Shown here: positions 35,106-42,835 of the stretch, in pieces | Position numbering within the stretch: the stretch's first letter is position 1 | Layout: the number at the start of each line of letters is the position of its first letter | Source: HK1 sp965202875 | GTDB lineage: Bacteria > Pseudomonadota > Gammaproteobacteria > HK1 | Length of the DNA: 64,000 nt | Assembly (NCBI GenBank): GCA_965202875.1 | Contig: OZ241870.1 | Location: forward strand, 2,046,001-2,110,000 | Direction: 5' to 3' | Position numbers and translations under genes: made by a program | The notes under the pieces: generated by a model | Seen by the model: only the letters and a program-made list of their open reading frames with translations | The model's database searches: none | Told to the model about the DNA's origin: nothing

Positions 35106-36074
35106 TCACCGCCCTCGGGGCTTCGGGAGCAGCGACGAGAGCGCCTTGTACACGCCGGCGCCGATGATCGCGCCGGTGATGGGCGCGAGGATGTAGACGG
35201 TGAAGAAGCCGCCCCGGGGGCCCGGGATGGCGACGTCCCCCCAGCCGAGGAACCAGGACACCGCGCGCGGGCCGAAGTCGCGGGCGGGATTCAGGGCCGC
35301 CTGGGTCAGCGGAGCCACGACGGAGATGATCGCGGCGACCCCGACCCCGATGACCACCGCGGCGGCGGCGGACGGCGGCCGTCCGGGGTTCCTCGGGCTG
35401 GTCACCGCGAAGACCAGGAACGCGAGCATCGCGGTGCCGATCAGCTCCGCCATGAACGCGGAGACCGGGCCCACCACCCGCCACGCCTGCTCGTCGGTGC
35501 CGAAGACCGCGGGGTTCGGGAAGTACTCGCCGAACACCATCGCGCTCAGCTCGCTCCCCGGCCCTCCCCTCAGCAAGCCGTGCTGGCGCTCGAACTCGAT
35601 GATCGCCTCGAAGAACATGCCGTAGAGCACGATGGACGCCACGGCGGCTCCCAGGGTCTGGGCGACCCAGTACGGCACGACCCGCCGCCAGGGGAACCCG
35701 TCCCAGACCGCGGCGGCGGCGGTGATGGCGGGGTTGATGTGCGCGCCGGACAGGGCTGCCGCCGTGTAGATGCCGAGGCTCACGCCCACCGCCCACACCA
35801 CCGCAACCTGCCACAGGCCCGCCTGCGCGCCGGTCACCACGGCGGCGTTGACCGCCCCGACCCCGAAGAAGACGAGTATGAAGGTCCCGAAGAACTCCCC
35901 GGCGAGGGCGCCGGGCAACGGCAGGGCCGCCAGGCCCGAAGGGGGCCTGGCTTCGGTGTCGCCAAGTCGAAATCGTGTCGAGCTTCCCGCCGGGGAATGG
36001 GCCGATGGTGTTTCGGTCCCGGACTCGGCCGAGGCCGCGGCGTCGCCGGATGCGGGGGTGCCGCTCTCGCTCAA
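35106..36074 (-). CDS. MIP-family channel, glycerol-facilitator type
   Basis: 322 residues. The TTG start at 36074 is favoured by AGGAG just upstream. A 50-residue polar N-terminus precedes six membrane helices and two half-helices with the NPA boxes 'SGAHINPAITAAAAVW' and 'TQAALNPARDFGPRAVSWFL'. Asp after the second NPAR and the long loop between the boxes are traits of GlpF-type aquaglyceroporins, which pass glycerol, urea and other small neutral solutes. Next to ammonium and ureide genes, urea or amide passage is plausible but unproven. Confidence 0.92.
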   Translation of the reverse strand: MSESGTPASGDAAASAESGTETPSAHSPAGSSTRFRLGDTEARPPSGLAALPLPGALAGEFFGTFILVFFGVGAVNAAVVTGAQAGLWQVAVVWAVGVSLGIYTAAALSGAHINPAITAAAAVWDGFPWRRVVPYWVAQTLGAAVASIVLYGMFFEAIIEFERQHGLLRGGPGSELSAMVFGEYFPNPAVFGTDEQAWRVVGPVSAFMAELIGTAMLAFLVFAVTSPRNPGRPPSAAAAVVIGVGVAAIISVVAPLTQAALNPARDFGPRAVSWFLGWGDVAIPGPRGGFFTVYILAPITGAIIGAGVYKALSSLLPKPRGR

Positions 36075-36108
36075 GATCCTCTCCTCATGATTGACGGGAA
36101 GCTCTCGA

Positions 36109-36264
36109 ACTCAAGTTTCGAGATTCGCCGACCGAAATGGATTCCCGCTTTCGCGGGAATGACGGCCAGCGTAAAAGTAACGTGTCTCGTTGAAATGACG
36201 TCATTCCCGCGAAAGCGGGAATCCATCGCCTGATTCAAGGTATTTTGAATCCCGAAACTTGAGT
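36109..36264. repeat. nested inverted-repeat element (REPIN/MITE-like)
   Basis: Outer ends 36109-36126 and 36247-36264 are inverted copies (ACTCAAGTTTCGAGATTC, one mismatch). Inside, 36139-36163 and 36200-36224 are perfect 25-base inverted copies of a motif that is itself palindromic (ATTCCCGCTTTCGCGGGAAT). The same core occurs in weaker form near 16058 and 45841. Confidence 0.85.
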
Positions 36265-36313
36265 CCCGAAATTGCTCGCCGGCACCGTCATGGTCTCTCC
36301 ATCCCATGTACAT

Positions 36314-37282
36314 TCAATGAATTACTTGGCGTAGCGCGTCCGGCACACCGGTGGCGGCGCCGAGCCGGACGCCGGCCGAACGAACACCTTCGACGCGCAG
36401 CCCCGACAACGCCGCCTGCTCCAGATTCGTGTCTTCCAGTGTCGCGTCACGCATGATCGCGTCGCTCAGATCGGCGCCGGTGAGCTGGGCGGCCGTCAGG
36501 TCCGCCCCGCTGAAGTCGGCCGCCGTGAACTCGGCTCCGTAGGCACGGATCCAGGCCAGGGCGGCGCCGGTGAAATGCGCTCCGGCGGCCCGCACCCACG
36601 TGAGGTCGGCGTACCGGAGCCGGGCGCGGCGCAGGTTCGCGCCCTCCAGCACCGCCTCGCCCAGATCGGCGCTGACCAGGCCGGCCGCTTCGAGGCTCGC
36701 ACCGGCGAGGTCCGCGCCCCGCAGCCGTGCTCCCCGGGGACCCGGGTGCCCTGCCCCCGATGCGCCCAGCTCCGCCCCGTCGAGCGTCGCCGTTCGCAGC
36801 ACCGCCTGCGAGAGATCGCTGTCGCTCAGGAGCGCCCCGGCCAGATCCGCGGATTCGAGGTTCGCGCGCACCAGCGAAGCGCCGGCGAGGAGCGCGCCCT
36901 GCATCGACGCGCGCGCGAGCGACGCCGAATCGAGCCGGGCGCGTGGCAGGGTCGCGTGCGTGAAGATCGCGTCGTCGAGCCGGGCACGGGTGAGGTCCGC
37001 CCCGCCGAGGTCGGCGCCGGTGAAGTCGGCGCCCCGCCCGTCCGCTTCGCGCAGGTAGGCTTCGCGCAGATCCGCGCCTTTCAGCGAAGCGCCCCGGAGA
37101 TCGACCCCGACCAGGCTGGCGCCGGTGAACACCGCACCGTCGAGCACCTGGCCGGCGAAGCTCCGCCCGCGGAGATCGGCGCCCCGGAAGTCCGGCTCGT
37201 CCGCCGGCGCATTCGGACCGGCCAGCATGGTGGCGGCCACGAGCGCCGCCGCCGCGAACGTCCTCGGCAGGGCGATGAGCAT
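36314..37282 (-). CDS. secreted pentapeptide-repeat protein
   Basis: 322 residues from the ATG at 37282, with CAGGAGA upstream. A signal peptide ('TFAAAALVAATMLAGPNAPA') leads into about 55 consecutive A(D/N)LXX-type pentapeptides, for example 'ADFTGADLGGADLTRARLDD' and 'ADLSDAIMRDATLEDTNLEQ', predicted to form a right-handed quadrilateral beta-helix. No other domain is present. Function is unknown; such proteins are usually structural or interaction scaffolds. The frame runs far upstream through repeat DNA without coding character. Confidence 0.88.
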   Translation of the reverse strand: MLIALPRTFAAAALVAATMLAGPNAPADEPDFRGADLRGRSFAGQVLDGAVFTGASLVGVDLRGASLKGADLREAYLREADGRGADFTGADLGGADLTRARLDDAIFTHATLPRARLDSASLARASMQGALLAGASLVRANLESADLAGALLSDSDLSQAVLRTATLDGAELGASGAGHPGPRGARLRGADLAGASLEAAGLVSADLGEAVLEGANLRRARLRYADLTWVRAAGAHFTGAALAWIRAYGAEFTAADFSGADLTAAQLTGADLSDAIMRDATLEDTNLEQAALSGLRVEGVRSAGVRLGAATGVPDALRQVIH

Positions 37283-37640
37283 CGGCTCTCCTGGGAGCGG
37301 TGCGTCCTGACGGGACGCGGGCGTCTCGCCCGCAAGCGGATCGAAGGTCCGCCTCCAGGCAAAACGGGCGGGATGTCCGCGGACATGCCGTTCTCTGGGC
37401 GAAGCACCGTCACGGTAACCGCAAGCCTTGTCACGGCCGGGGGCCGTGGCGCTCGAAAAATCCACGCCTCCGGCGTGTTGCGGGCGGGACGCCCGCGCTC
37501 CCAGGAACGGCGCGGACCTCCTGTGTTCATGACCGTTCATTGTCGGATTCCGGCGCTGTCGGGGCGGGTGGGGGACTGCGGCAAGCAGGCATGACGCGAT
37601 GCCGCGTACACACTTCGTCATCGAGAGCGATCCGACCATC
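37283..37640. repeat. spacer with two inverted copies of a dispersed GC-rich repeat
   Basis: Between the pentapeptide gene and aioA. The motif GCGGGCGTCTCGCCCGC occurs near 37313-37334 and, inverted, within 37476-37508 (GCGGGCGGGACGCCCGC). A relative lies at 11012-11048. Otherwise no gene is seen. Confidence 0.65.
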
Positions 37641-40136
37641 TCAAACCGCCACGTTCTGCGGCCGGAACGACACCCGTCGCGTATCCGGCTGGGGACCGAT
37701 GCGCCGGACGTCGGCCCATGCGCCCTTGTAGTAGGGGATCGTGGTGGTCGGATCGACGTGGTCCGAGACGAGATCGCCCGCCGCGCCGCGCGGCTGCCCG
37801 AACACCATGAAGGTATGCCCGCGCTTCACCGACGTCGCCGGGTACGCTGTGGCCCGGACCGTGCCGGCGTCGTTGGAGAGCTCGACGAGGTCGCCCGGGC
37901 CGATCCCGAGCTCATGAGCGTCTTCGGGGTGCATCTCCAGGTACGGCAAGGGCACCCGGTCGCGGTAGAACGGAACGTGGCGATGGTGGTAGAGGGTCTG
38001 CCAGACATGGTTCGTGCGCCCGTTGTTCACCCAGAACCGGTAGCGGCGGCGCTGGGCCTCGAACGCCGCGCCGTATCCGGGCCAGGGAAGGGGCGCGGGG
38101 ATGAAGCGCGCCTTGCCCGAGGGGGTGAAGAAGCGGCCGTCCTCGTGCAGCCGGACGGTGCCGGAAGGCGTCCGGTTCACCATGCGCACCGGCGTCTGGA
38201 TCCCCTCGTTGCCGAGCCGGCGCAGCAGATCGTAGGTCACCCCCGCGTAACCTTCCATCGGATCGTCCGGGCCGCCGTCGAACCGGTAGCGGGCATGGAT
38301 GAAGACGTCCTCGTCGCTGCGCCAGTCGAAATCGAGGAAGCGGTTGGCCATCAAGGGGTTGCGGTCGTCGAGGTAGAGCCGGCGGAGGCGTCTCGCGAAG
38401 CGCGCGGCGATGGCCCAGTCCGGGATCGCCTCCCCCGGCGGATCCATGAACCGCTCGTAGAGCCGCAGCCGCCGCTCCCCGTTGATCGACGTGAGGTTCA
38501 TCTCGCCCCATTGGGCGGCGGGCAGCACCAGGTGGGCGTGGCGGGCGGTCGCGGTGAGGTAGATGTCCTGGGCCAGGATGAACATGCCGCCGCGCTTCAT
38601 CGCCTCGACCACGGCGGTGACCCGGCGGCCGATTGGAGCGCCCTCGGTGGCGTGGAGCGCCTCGGTGACGAGGCCGCCGCGCCGCTTCAGGGCCTCCTCC
38701 ATCGCCTCGGCCCGCAAGGTCGTGAGCACGGGATTGCAGCCGCCGACCCAGAAGACCTTGGCCTCGCCCCGGCGCACCGATTCATCGACGTTCAGCCCCG
38801 GACGCCCGCCGGGATACGGCGGCCTCACATAGCCTTCCTGGTGGCCGCCGAGGCGGCTGATCCCGGTCCCGGGCTTGCCGACGTTGCCGCCGAGGAGCCC
38901 GAGCCCGACGATCGCGGCGACGTTCTCGTAGTTCTTCAGCCCCCAGATCAGCCCTTTCTCGTAGTGCAGCAGGGTCCGGCGGCGGAAGCCCCCCGGCTTC
39001 GGAGCGGCGATCCACCGGGCCGCCTCGTGGATCCGCTCCGGCGCGATTCCGCAGAGCCGGGCGGCGCGGTCCACGACCTCGCCCGCGGGCCGATCCACCT
39101 GGAGGGTGGAGCGCTGCCAGGACTCGAAGGTCTGCCATTCGCAGTGGCGGCGCAGGAAGTCCACGTCGTGCCAGCGCCGGTCGAGGATCACGCGGGCGAT
39201 GGCGTTGAGCAGCGCGATGTCGGTGCCGGGCTCGACGTCGAGGTGCATCACCCGCCCCGCCCCGCCCGCCGCTTCCGCCGTCGCCACCGTCATGGTGCGG
39301 CGCGGGTCGATGACGATCATGCGCCCGCGCTCGACCGGCTCGGTGCCGAAGGCGGCCTGCTTGCTCCGCAAGGTGGCGCCCTGGAGGTTCGGCGCCATGT
39401 GGTCGAGGAAGTAGTTGGTCTGGGTCTCGTAGGGGTTCGCGCCGGCGATGACGATGGTGTCCGCGAGCCGGGCGTCGAGGTAGGCGTTGGTCAGGGGCGC
39501 GAGCCCCGCGTCGGCGGCGGCGTGGACCTCGCTGTTGTAGGCGGGGCGGTTGTGGATCGACGCGGTGCGGGTGCCGACGCCCGAGAAGAAGAGCCGCCCG
39601 ACCGCCCAGTTGTTCTCGAAGCCCCCTCCCCCGCCGCCGTGGTCGAAGAACTTCATCCCCACCGCGTCCGGTCCCCAGCGGTCCATCACCGCCTTCACGA
39701 CGCGGGCGCCGAGATCCACGGCCTCCTCCCAGCTCGTGCGCTCGTGGCGCTGCGGCCCGAGGATCATGGGGACGTGGAGCCGCGCCTTCGTCTCCTGGTC
39801 GGGCGCGTAGAGGGTCTGGGCCAGCCCCGCGCCCCGGACGGAGGCCAGGCCGTGGTTCACCGAGCATGTGCCGTCGGGGAGGATGGCGACGTGGAAGCGG
39901 CGGCCGTCCCTTTCGGTGATCACCCGGTGCATCGACGGCGCGATCCAGTCGGAGTTCGGCGGCAGGGGCTCGCGCAGATCGAGGCCGAGGGCGTTCTCCT
40001 CCGGCGCCGCCCCCCCCTCTCGGCCCTCCGGCCACTTGAGCACGCGATAGCCGCATCCGACGATGCAGAACTGGCAGACGGTGTTGCGGCGCTCGGCGTC
40101 GGCCGGGGGGATGGGTATGCGGGTGGCGCGGGTCAT
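37641..40136 (-). CDS. aioA: arsenite oxidase large subunit (molybdopterin, [3Fe-4S])
   Basis: 831 residues from the ATG at 40136. Cys21, Cys24 and Cys28 ('VCQFCIVGCGY') bind the [3Fe-4S] cluster at the same positions as in known AioA. Further AioA stretches are 'APEENALGLDLREPLPP', 'FDHGGGGGGFENNWAVGRLF', 'IHNRPAYNSEVHAAADAG', 'GTGISRLGGHQEGYVRPPYP', 'WGEMNLTSINGERRLRLYER' and 'IPYYKGAWADVRRIG'. It oxidises arsenite to arsenate in the periplasm, carried out with AioB. No aioXSR regulators or ars genes are in the window. A duplicated start region creates a leader ORF in front. Confidence 0.93.
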   Translation of the reverse strand: MTRATRIPIPPADAERRNTVCQFCIVGCGYRVLKWPEGREGGAAPEENALGLDLREPLPPNSDWIAPSMHRVITERDGRRFHVAILPDGTCSVNHGLASVRGAGLAQTLYAPDQETKARLHVPMILGPQRHERTSWEEAVDLGARVVKAVMDRWGPDAVGMKFFDHGGGGGGFENNWAVGRLFFSGVGTRTASIHNRPAYNSEVHAAADAGLAPLTNAYLDARLADTIVIAGANPYETQTNYFLDHMAPNLQGATLRSKQAAFGTEPVERGRMIVIDPRRTMTVATAEAAGGAGRVMHLDVEPGTDIALLNAIARVILDRRWHDVDFLRRHCEWQTFESWQRSTLQVDRPAGEVVDRAARLCGIAPERIHEAARWIAAPKPGGFRRRTLLHYEKGLIWGLKNYENVAAIVGLGLLGGNVGKPGTGISRLGGHQEGYVRPPYPGGRPGLNVDESVRRGEAKVFWVGGCNPVLTTLRAEAMEEALKRRGGLVTEALHATEGAPIGRRVTAVVEAMKRGGMFILAQDIYLTATARHAHLVLPAAQWGEMNLTSINGERRLRLYERFMDPPGEAIPDWAIAARFARRLRRLYLDDRNPLMANRFLDFDWRSDEDVFIHARYRFDGGPDDPMEGYAGVTYDLLRRLGNEGIQTPVRMVNRTPSGTVRLHEDGRFFTPSGKARFIPAPLPWPGYGAAFEAQRRRYRFWVNNGRTNHVWQTLYHHRHVPFYRDRVPLPYLEMHPEDAHELGIGPGDLVELSNDAGTVRATAYPATSVKRGHTFMVFGQPRGAAGDLVSDHVDPTTTIPYYKGAWADVRRIGPQPDTRRVSFRPQNVAV

Positions 40137-40246
40137 GGCTCGGGACGATCCTTGTCCGGCAGCTCGGAGCGGGCGCACGGTGTTGCGGCGCTCGGCGTCG
40201 GCCGGGGGGATGGCGCGCGGGTGGCGCAGGTCATGGCTCGGGACGA
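40081..40246 (-). repeat. direct duplication of the aioA start region
   Basis: Bases 40081-40148 (codons 1-19 of aioA plus its leader) recur at 40180-40246 in the aioB-aioA gap with a few changes and a two-base length difference. The upstream copy has shifted out of frame. Confidence 0.85.
40133..40234 (-). CDS. 33-residue leader ORF overlapping the aioA start
   Basis: The duplicated ATG at 40234 opens 33 codons whose TGA (40135-40133) overlaps the aioA ATG as ATGA. It arose from the tandem duplication described at 40081-40246. Its peptide has no known family. If translated it would feed ribosomes into aioA. Confidence 0.45.
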   Translation of the reverse strand: MTCATRAPSPRPTPSAATPCARSELPDKDRPEP

Positions 40247-40250
40247 CACT

Positions 40251-40784
40251 TCAGATGAGGTTCGTATGCCGGCCGTAGATGAGCCCGTCCACCCCGATCG
40301 CGACCACCGTGTCCGATTCGATGCGAAGCTCGATCCGGGCCAGCGCCTGGCTCGCCTGGCCGATGACGAGGCCGCCCGCCTTCGCCGGATCGAAGGTGCT
40401 CCAGTGGCACGGGCAGATGAGCAGGCGATGTTTCGGCCTGTAGCTCACCGGGCAGCCCTTGTGCGTGCACAGCGTCGAGAACGCGACGATGCTCGAGTCC
40501 GGCCCGACCCCGCCGAGCGCCTCTTCGCTCATGTGCAGCAGCAGCGCCGGCGAGCGGTCGTCGGGATAGGTGAAGGGGACGGCCGCCCCTGGGGCCAGGG
40601 CCGCGAGCTCGGCGATGGGCTTCACCGGATAGCCCGCCGTCTCCGCTCCGGCGGCGTTTCCGGGGGGCGGGAGCACCCCCGCCGCGACCGCGCCGACGCC
40701 CGCCGCCGCCCCGGTGGTCCGGATGAACTGCCGCCTCGTCAGCCGGCGCCCTTCCGGGTCCGATCCGTGCGTTTCTTCCGTCAT
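40251..40784 (-). CDS. aioB: arsenite oxidase small subunit (Rieske [2Fe-2S])
   Basis: 177 residues from the ATG at 40784. A Tat signal ('RRLTRRQFIRTTGAAAG') is followed by the Rieske domain with 'STLCTHKGCPVSY' and 'LLICPCHWSTFDPAKAGG', giving two Cys and two His cluster ligands. The first box has the extra Cys of disulfide-bearing Rieske proteins. AioB carries AioA through the Tat machinery and passes electrons onward. It is upstream of aioA, in the standard order. Confidence 0.93.
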   Translation of the reverse strand: MTEETHGSDPEGRRLTRRQFIRTTGAAAGVGAVAAGVLPPPGNAAGAETAGYPVKPIAELAALAPGAAVPFTYPDDRSPALLLHMSEEALGGVGPDSSIVAFSTLCTHKGCPVSYRPKHRLLICPCHWSTFDPAKAGGLVIGQASQALARIELRIESDTVVAIGVDGLIYGRHTNLI

Positions 40785-40895
40785 GTTCGGGGATCCGTTC
40801 CGATGTGTCCTCGGCCGGTTCCGCACCGGCCACGGGTGTTGGTCAAAGCAGCCTGGCGGCGAGGATGAGTGCGGCGATCACGGCCGGGATGAAGG

Positions 40896-40979
40896 TCACT
40901 GGCTGAGCAAGTGGACGACGAAGCCGGCCGCTTCGAGAGTACGGATGGCCTTGAGGGTATCGAAGGTGGTGGCGCTCAT
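40896..40979 (-). pseudogene. truncated DUF1640-like gene
   Basis: Starts 'MSATTFDTLKAIRTLEAAGF' and stops after 27 codons. A hydrophobic tail in another frame ('VTFIPAVIAALILAARLL', ending at 40843) looks like the lost membrane anchor. It is a decayed relative of 41043-41288. Confidence 0.65.
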
Positions 40980-41042
40980 GGATCGTATTTCCGGTGGCGG
41001 CTCCCGCTTCCCCGCTTCCCCGCTTCCGCGGGGAGTGGACGA

Positions 41043-41288
41043 TCAGATCGGCAGGAAGCGAAGGCCTGCCCCGGCAGGCATCAAGCCGGGGGCGGTCAGG
41101 ATGGCGACGATGCCGGCGCCCTGAATCCACAAGGCGCGGTAGAGCTCGCCGCAGGTGACGAGCTCGCCACGGTCGGCGCCGGCCGCATCCCGCATTTCCG
41201 TAACGATGGCTTCGGCTTGTCGAGTCTCGATGCCGGCCGCTTCGAGGCGGCGCACGGCTTGATGGGTATCGAAGGTGGTGGCGCTCAT
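41043..41288 (-). CDS. short DUF1640-like protein
   Basis: 81 residues from the ATG at 41288: 'MSATTFDTHQAVRRLEAAGI', 'ETRQAEAIVTEMRDAAGA', then a C-terminal hydrophobic anchor 'LWIQGAGIVAILTAPGL'. DUF1640 proteins normally carry a longer coiled coil between these parts; it seems deleted here. Function is unknown. It lies between moaA and aioB on the same strand. Confidence 0.65.
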   Translation of the reverse strand: MSATTFDTHQAVRRLEAAGIETRQAEAIVTEMRDAAGADRGELVTCGELYRALWIQGAGIVAILTAPGLMPAGAGLRFLPI

Positions 41289-41331
41289 GACGTGCTCCTG
41301 CGGAGGATGGCTTCCGGCAAGGACTCGGAGA

Positions 41332-42399
41332 CTACCCCCCGATGTACGACATCTCGATGCGGCGCCCCGGGCCCGGCGGCTCCGGGGGGGTGTTCCTGCT
41401 GCGCAGCTCGGAGTAGCGGTCGGCACGCCGGCCCCAGAGCGAGCCGATCGCCTCGGACAGGGAGGCGTCGGATGCGCCGCTGCGCACGAGGCCGCGCAGA
41501 TCGAAGCCTTCGGTCGCGAACAGGCAGGTGTACAGCCTGCCCTCCGCCGACAGGCGCGCGCGGGTGCAGGCGCCGCAAAACGGCGCGGTGACCGACGAGA
41601 TGACCCCGATCTCGCCCGCCCCGTCGGCGTAGCGCCAGCGCCGCGCGACCTCTCCGGGATACTTGGGCTCCACCGGCAGCAACGGGTACGTACGCCCGAT
41701 CGTCTCGACGATCTCGCGCGCCGGCACGACGTCGTCCAGACGCCATCCGTTCGTCGCGCCGACGTCCATGTACTCGATGAAGCGCACGATGTGGGGCGTT
41801 CCCCTGAACCGCTCGGCCATCGGCACGAGGTCGTGCTCGTTCACGCCCCGTTTGACCACCATGTTGACCTTGATCGGGCTCAGGCCGGCCTCGCCGGCGT
41901 CTTCGATGGCCCGGAGCACCGGCTCGACGGGGAACCCCACGTCGTTCATCGAGGAGAACACCGCGTCGTCGACGGCGTCCAGGCTCACGGTCAGCCGCCC
42001 GAGCCCCGCGGCGCGCAAGGAGCGGGCGCGCTGCCCGGTCAGGAGCGAGCCGTTGGTGGTGAGGGTCAGGTCTTCGAGCCCCGGAACCGCGGACAGCATC
42101 CGGACCAGATCGTCGAGCCCCTGGCGCAGGAGCGGCTCCCCGCCGGTCAGCCGGATCTTCCGGACCCCGTGCCCGACGAAGATCGACGCGAGCCGGGTGA
42201 TCTCCTCGAACGACAGCAGCTCGCTGCGGGGCATGAAGCGGTAGCTCGCGCCGAAGAGCTCCTTCGGCATGCAGTAGGTGCACCGGAAGTTGCACCGATC
42301 CGTCACCGAGATCCGGAGATCGTGGAGCGGACGACCGAGCCGGTCCCGGCTGCCCTCCTCCGCACCGGATGCCTGCACCGGGACGCGAGCCGGGGTCAT
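41332..42399 (-). CDS. moaA: GTP 3',8-cyclase MoaA
   Basis: 355 residues. The radical-SAM cluster motif is 'TDRCNFRCTYCMP', with 'VRKIRLTGGEPLLRQGLDDL' as the SAM-binding GGEP. The second [4Fe-4S] site is in 'APFCGACTRARLSAEGRLYT', followed by Cys, and the C-terminus ends in the catalytic Gly-Gly ('MSYIGG'). It makes the first intermediate of molybdenum cofactor from GTP. Co-directional with aioBA, whose product needs the cofactor. moaC and later genes are not in view. Confidence 0.97.
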   Translation of the reverse strand: MTPARVPVQASGAEEGSRDRLGRPLHDLRISVTDRCNFRCTYCMPKELFGASYRFMPRSELLSFEEITRLASIFVGHGVRKIRLTGGEPLLRQGLDDLVRMLSAVPGLEDLTLTTNGSLLTGQRARSLRAAGLGRLTVSLDAVDDAVFSSMNDVGFPVEPVLRAIEDAGEAGLSPIKVNMVVKRGVNEHDLVPMAERFRGTPHIVRFIEYMDVGATNGWRLDDVVPAREIVETIGRTYPLLPVEPKYPGEVARRWRYADGAGEIGVISSVTAPFCGACTRARLSAEGRLYTCLFATEGFDLRGLVRSGASDASLSEAIGSLWGRRADRYSELRSRNTPPEPPGPGRRIEMSYIGG

Positions 42400-42511
42400 C
42401 GGCCCGCTCCGGTGTCCGCCCCGGCATCGGGAACCCCCACGAACGCCGCGCCGGACGCCTGCGCCTGCGCCACATCGACCCGTCCGGTGTCCGCCCTGAC
42501 TCCCGGGCCGC

Positions 42512-42832
42512 TCACAACTGCTCCGCCGGAACGTGCAGGACGAGCCCGTCGAGCTCGTCGGTGACGCGGATCTGACAGGTCAGGCGGCTGGATTCCCGCG
42601 GCTCCCAGGCGAACTCGATGAGGCCCGACTCCTCCTCCTCCGGGGGCGGCAACGCGCTCATCCAGCCATCCGCGACGTAGCAGTGGCAGGTCGAGCAGGA
42701 GCAGCTTCCCCCGCACTGCGCAACGACCCCGGTCACGTCGTTCTCGATCGCCCCTTCCATCACCGTGAGTCCGTTCGCGACCTCCACCGTCGTCGACGCC
42801 CCGTCGGGTTGAATGAAGGTGATTCTCGGCAT
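42512..42832 (-). CDS. [2Fe-2S] ferredoxin, adrenodoxin/putidaredoxin type
   Basis: 106 residues: 'MPRITFIQPDGASTTVEVAN' and the cluster loop 'QCGGSCSCSTCHCYVADGW' with a later Cys in 'SSRLTCQIRVTDELDGLVLH', the four ligands of vertebrate-type ferredoxins. Such proteins feed P450s or other oxygenases. It begins three bases after the reductase gene ends, so the two form an electron-transfer pair. No P450 is in the window. Confidence 0.93.
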   Translation of the reverse strand: MPRITFIQPDGASTTVEVANGLTVMEGAIENDVTGVVAQCGGSCSCSTCHCYVADGWMSALPPPEEEESGLIEFAWEPRESSRLTCQIRVTDELDGLVLHVPAEQL

Positions 42833-42835
42833 TCG

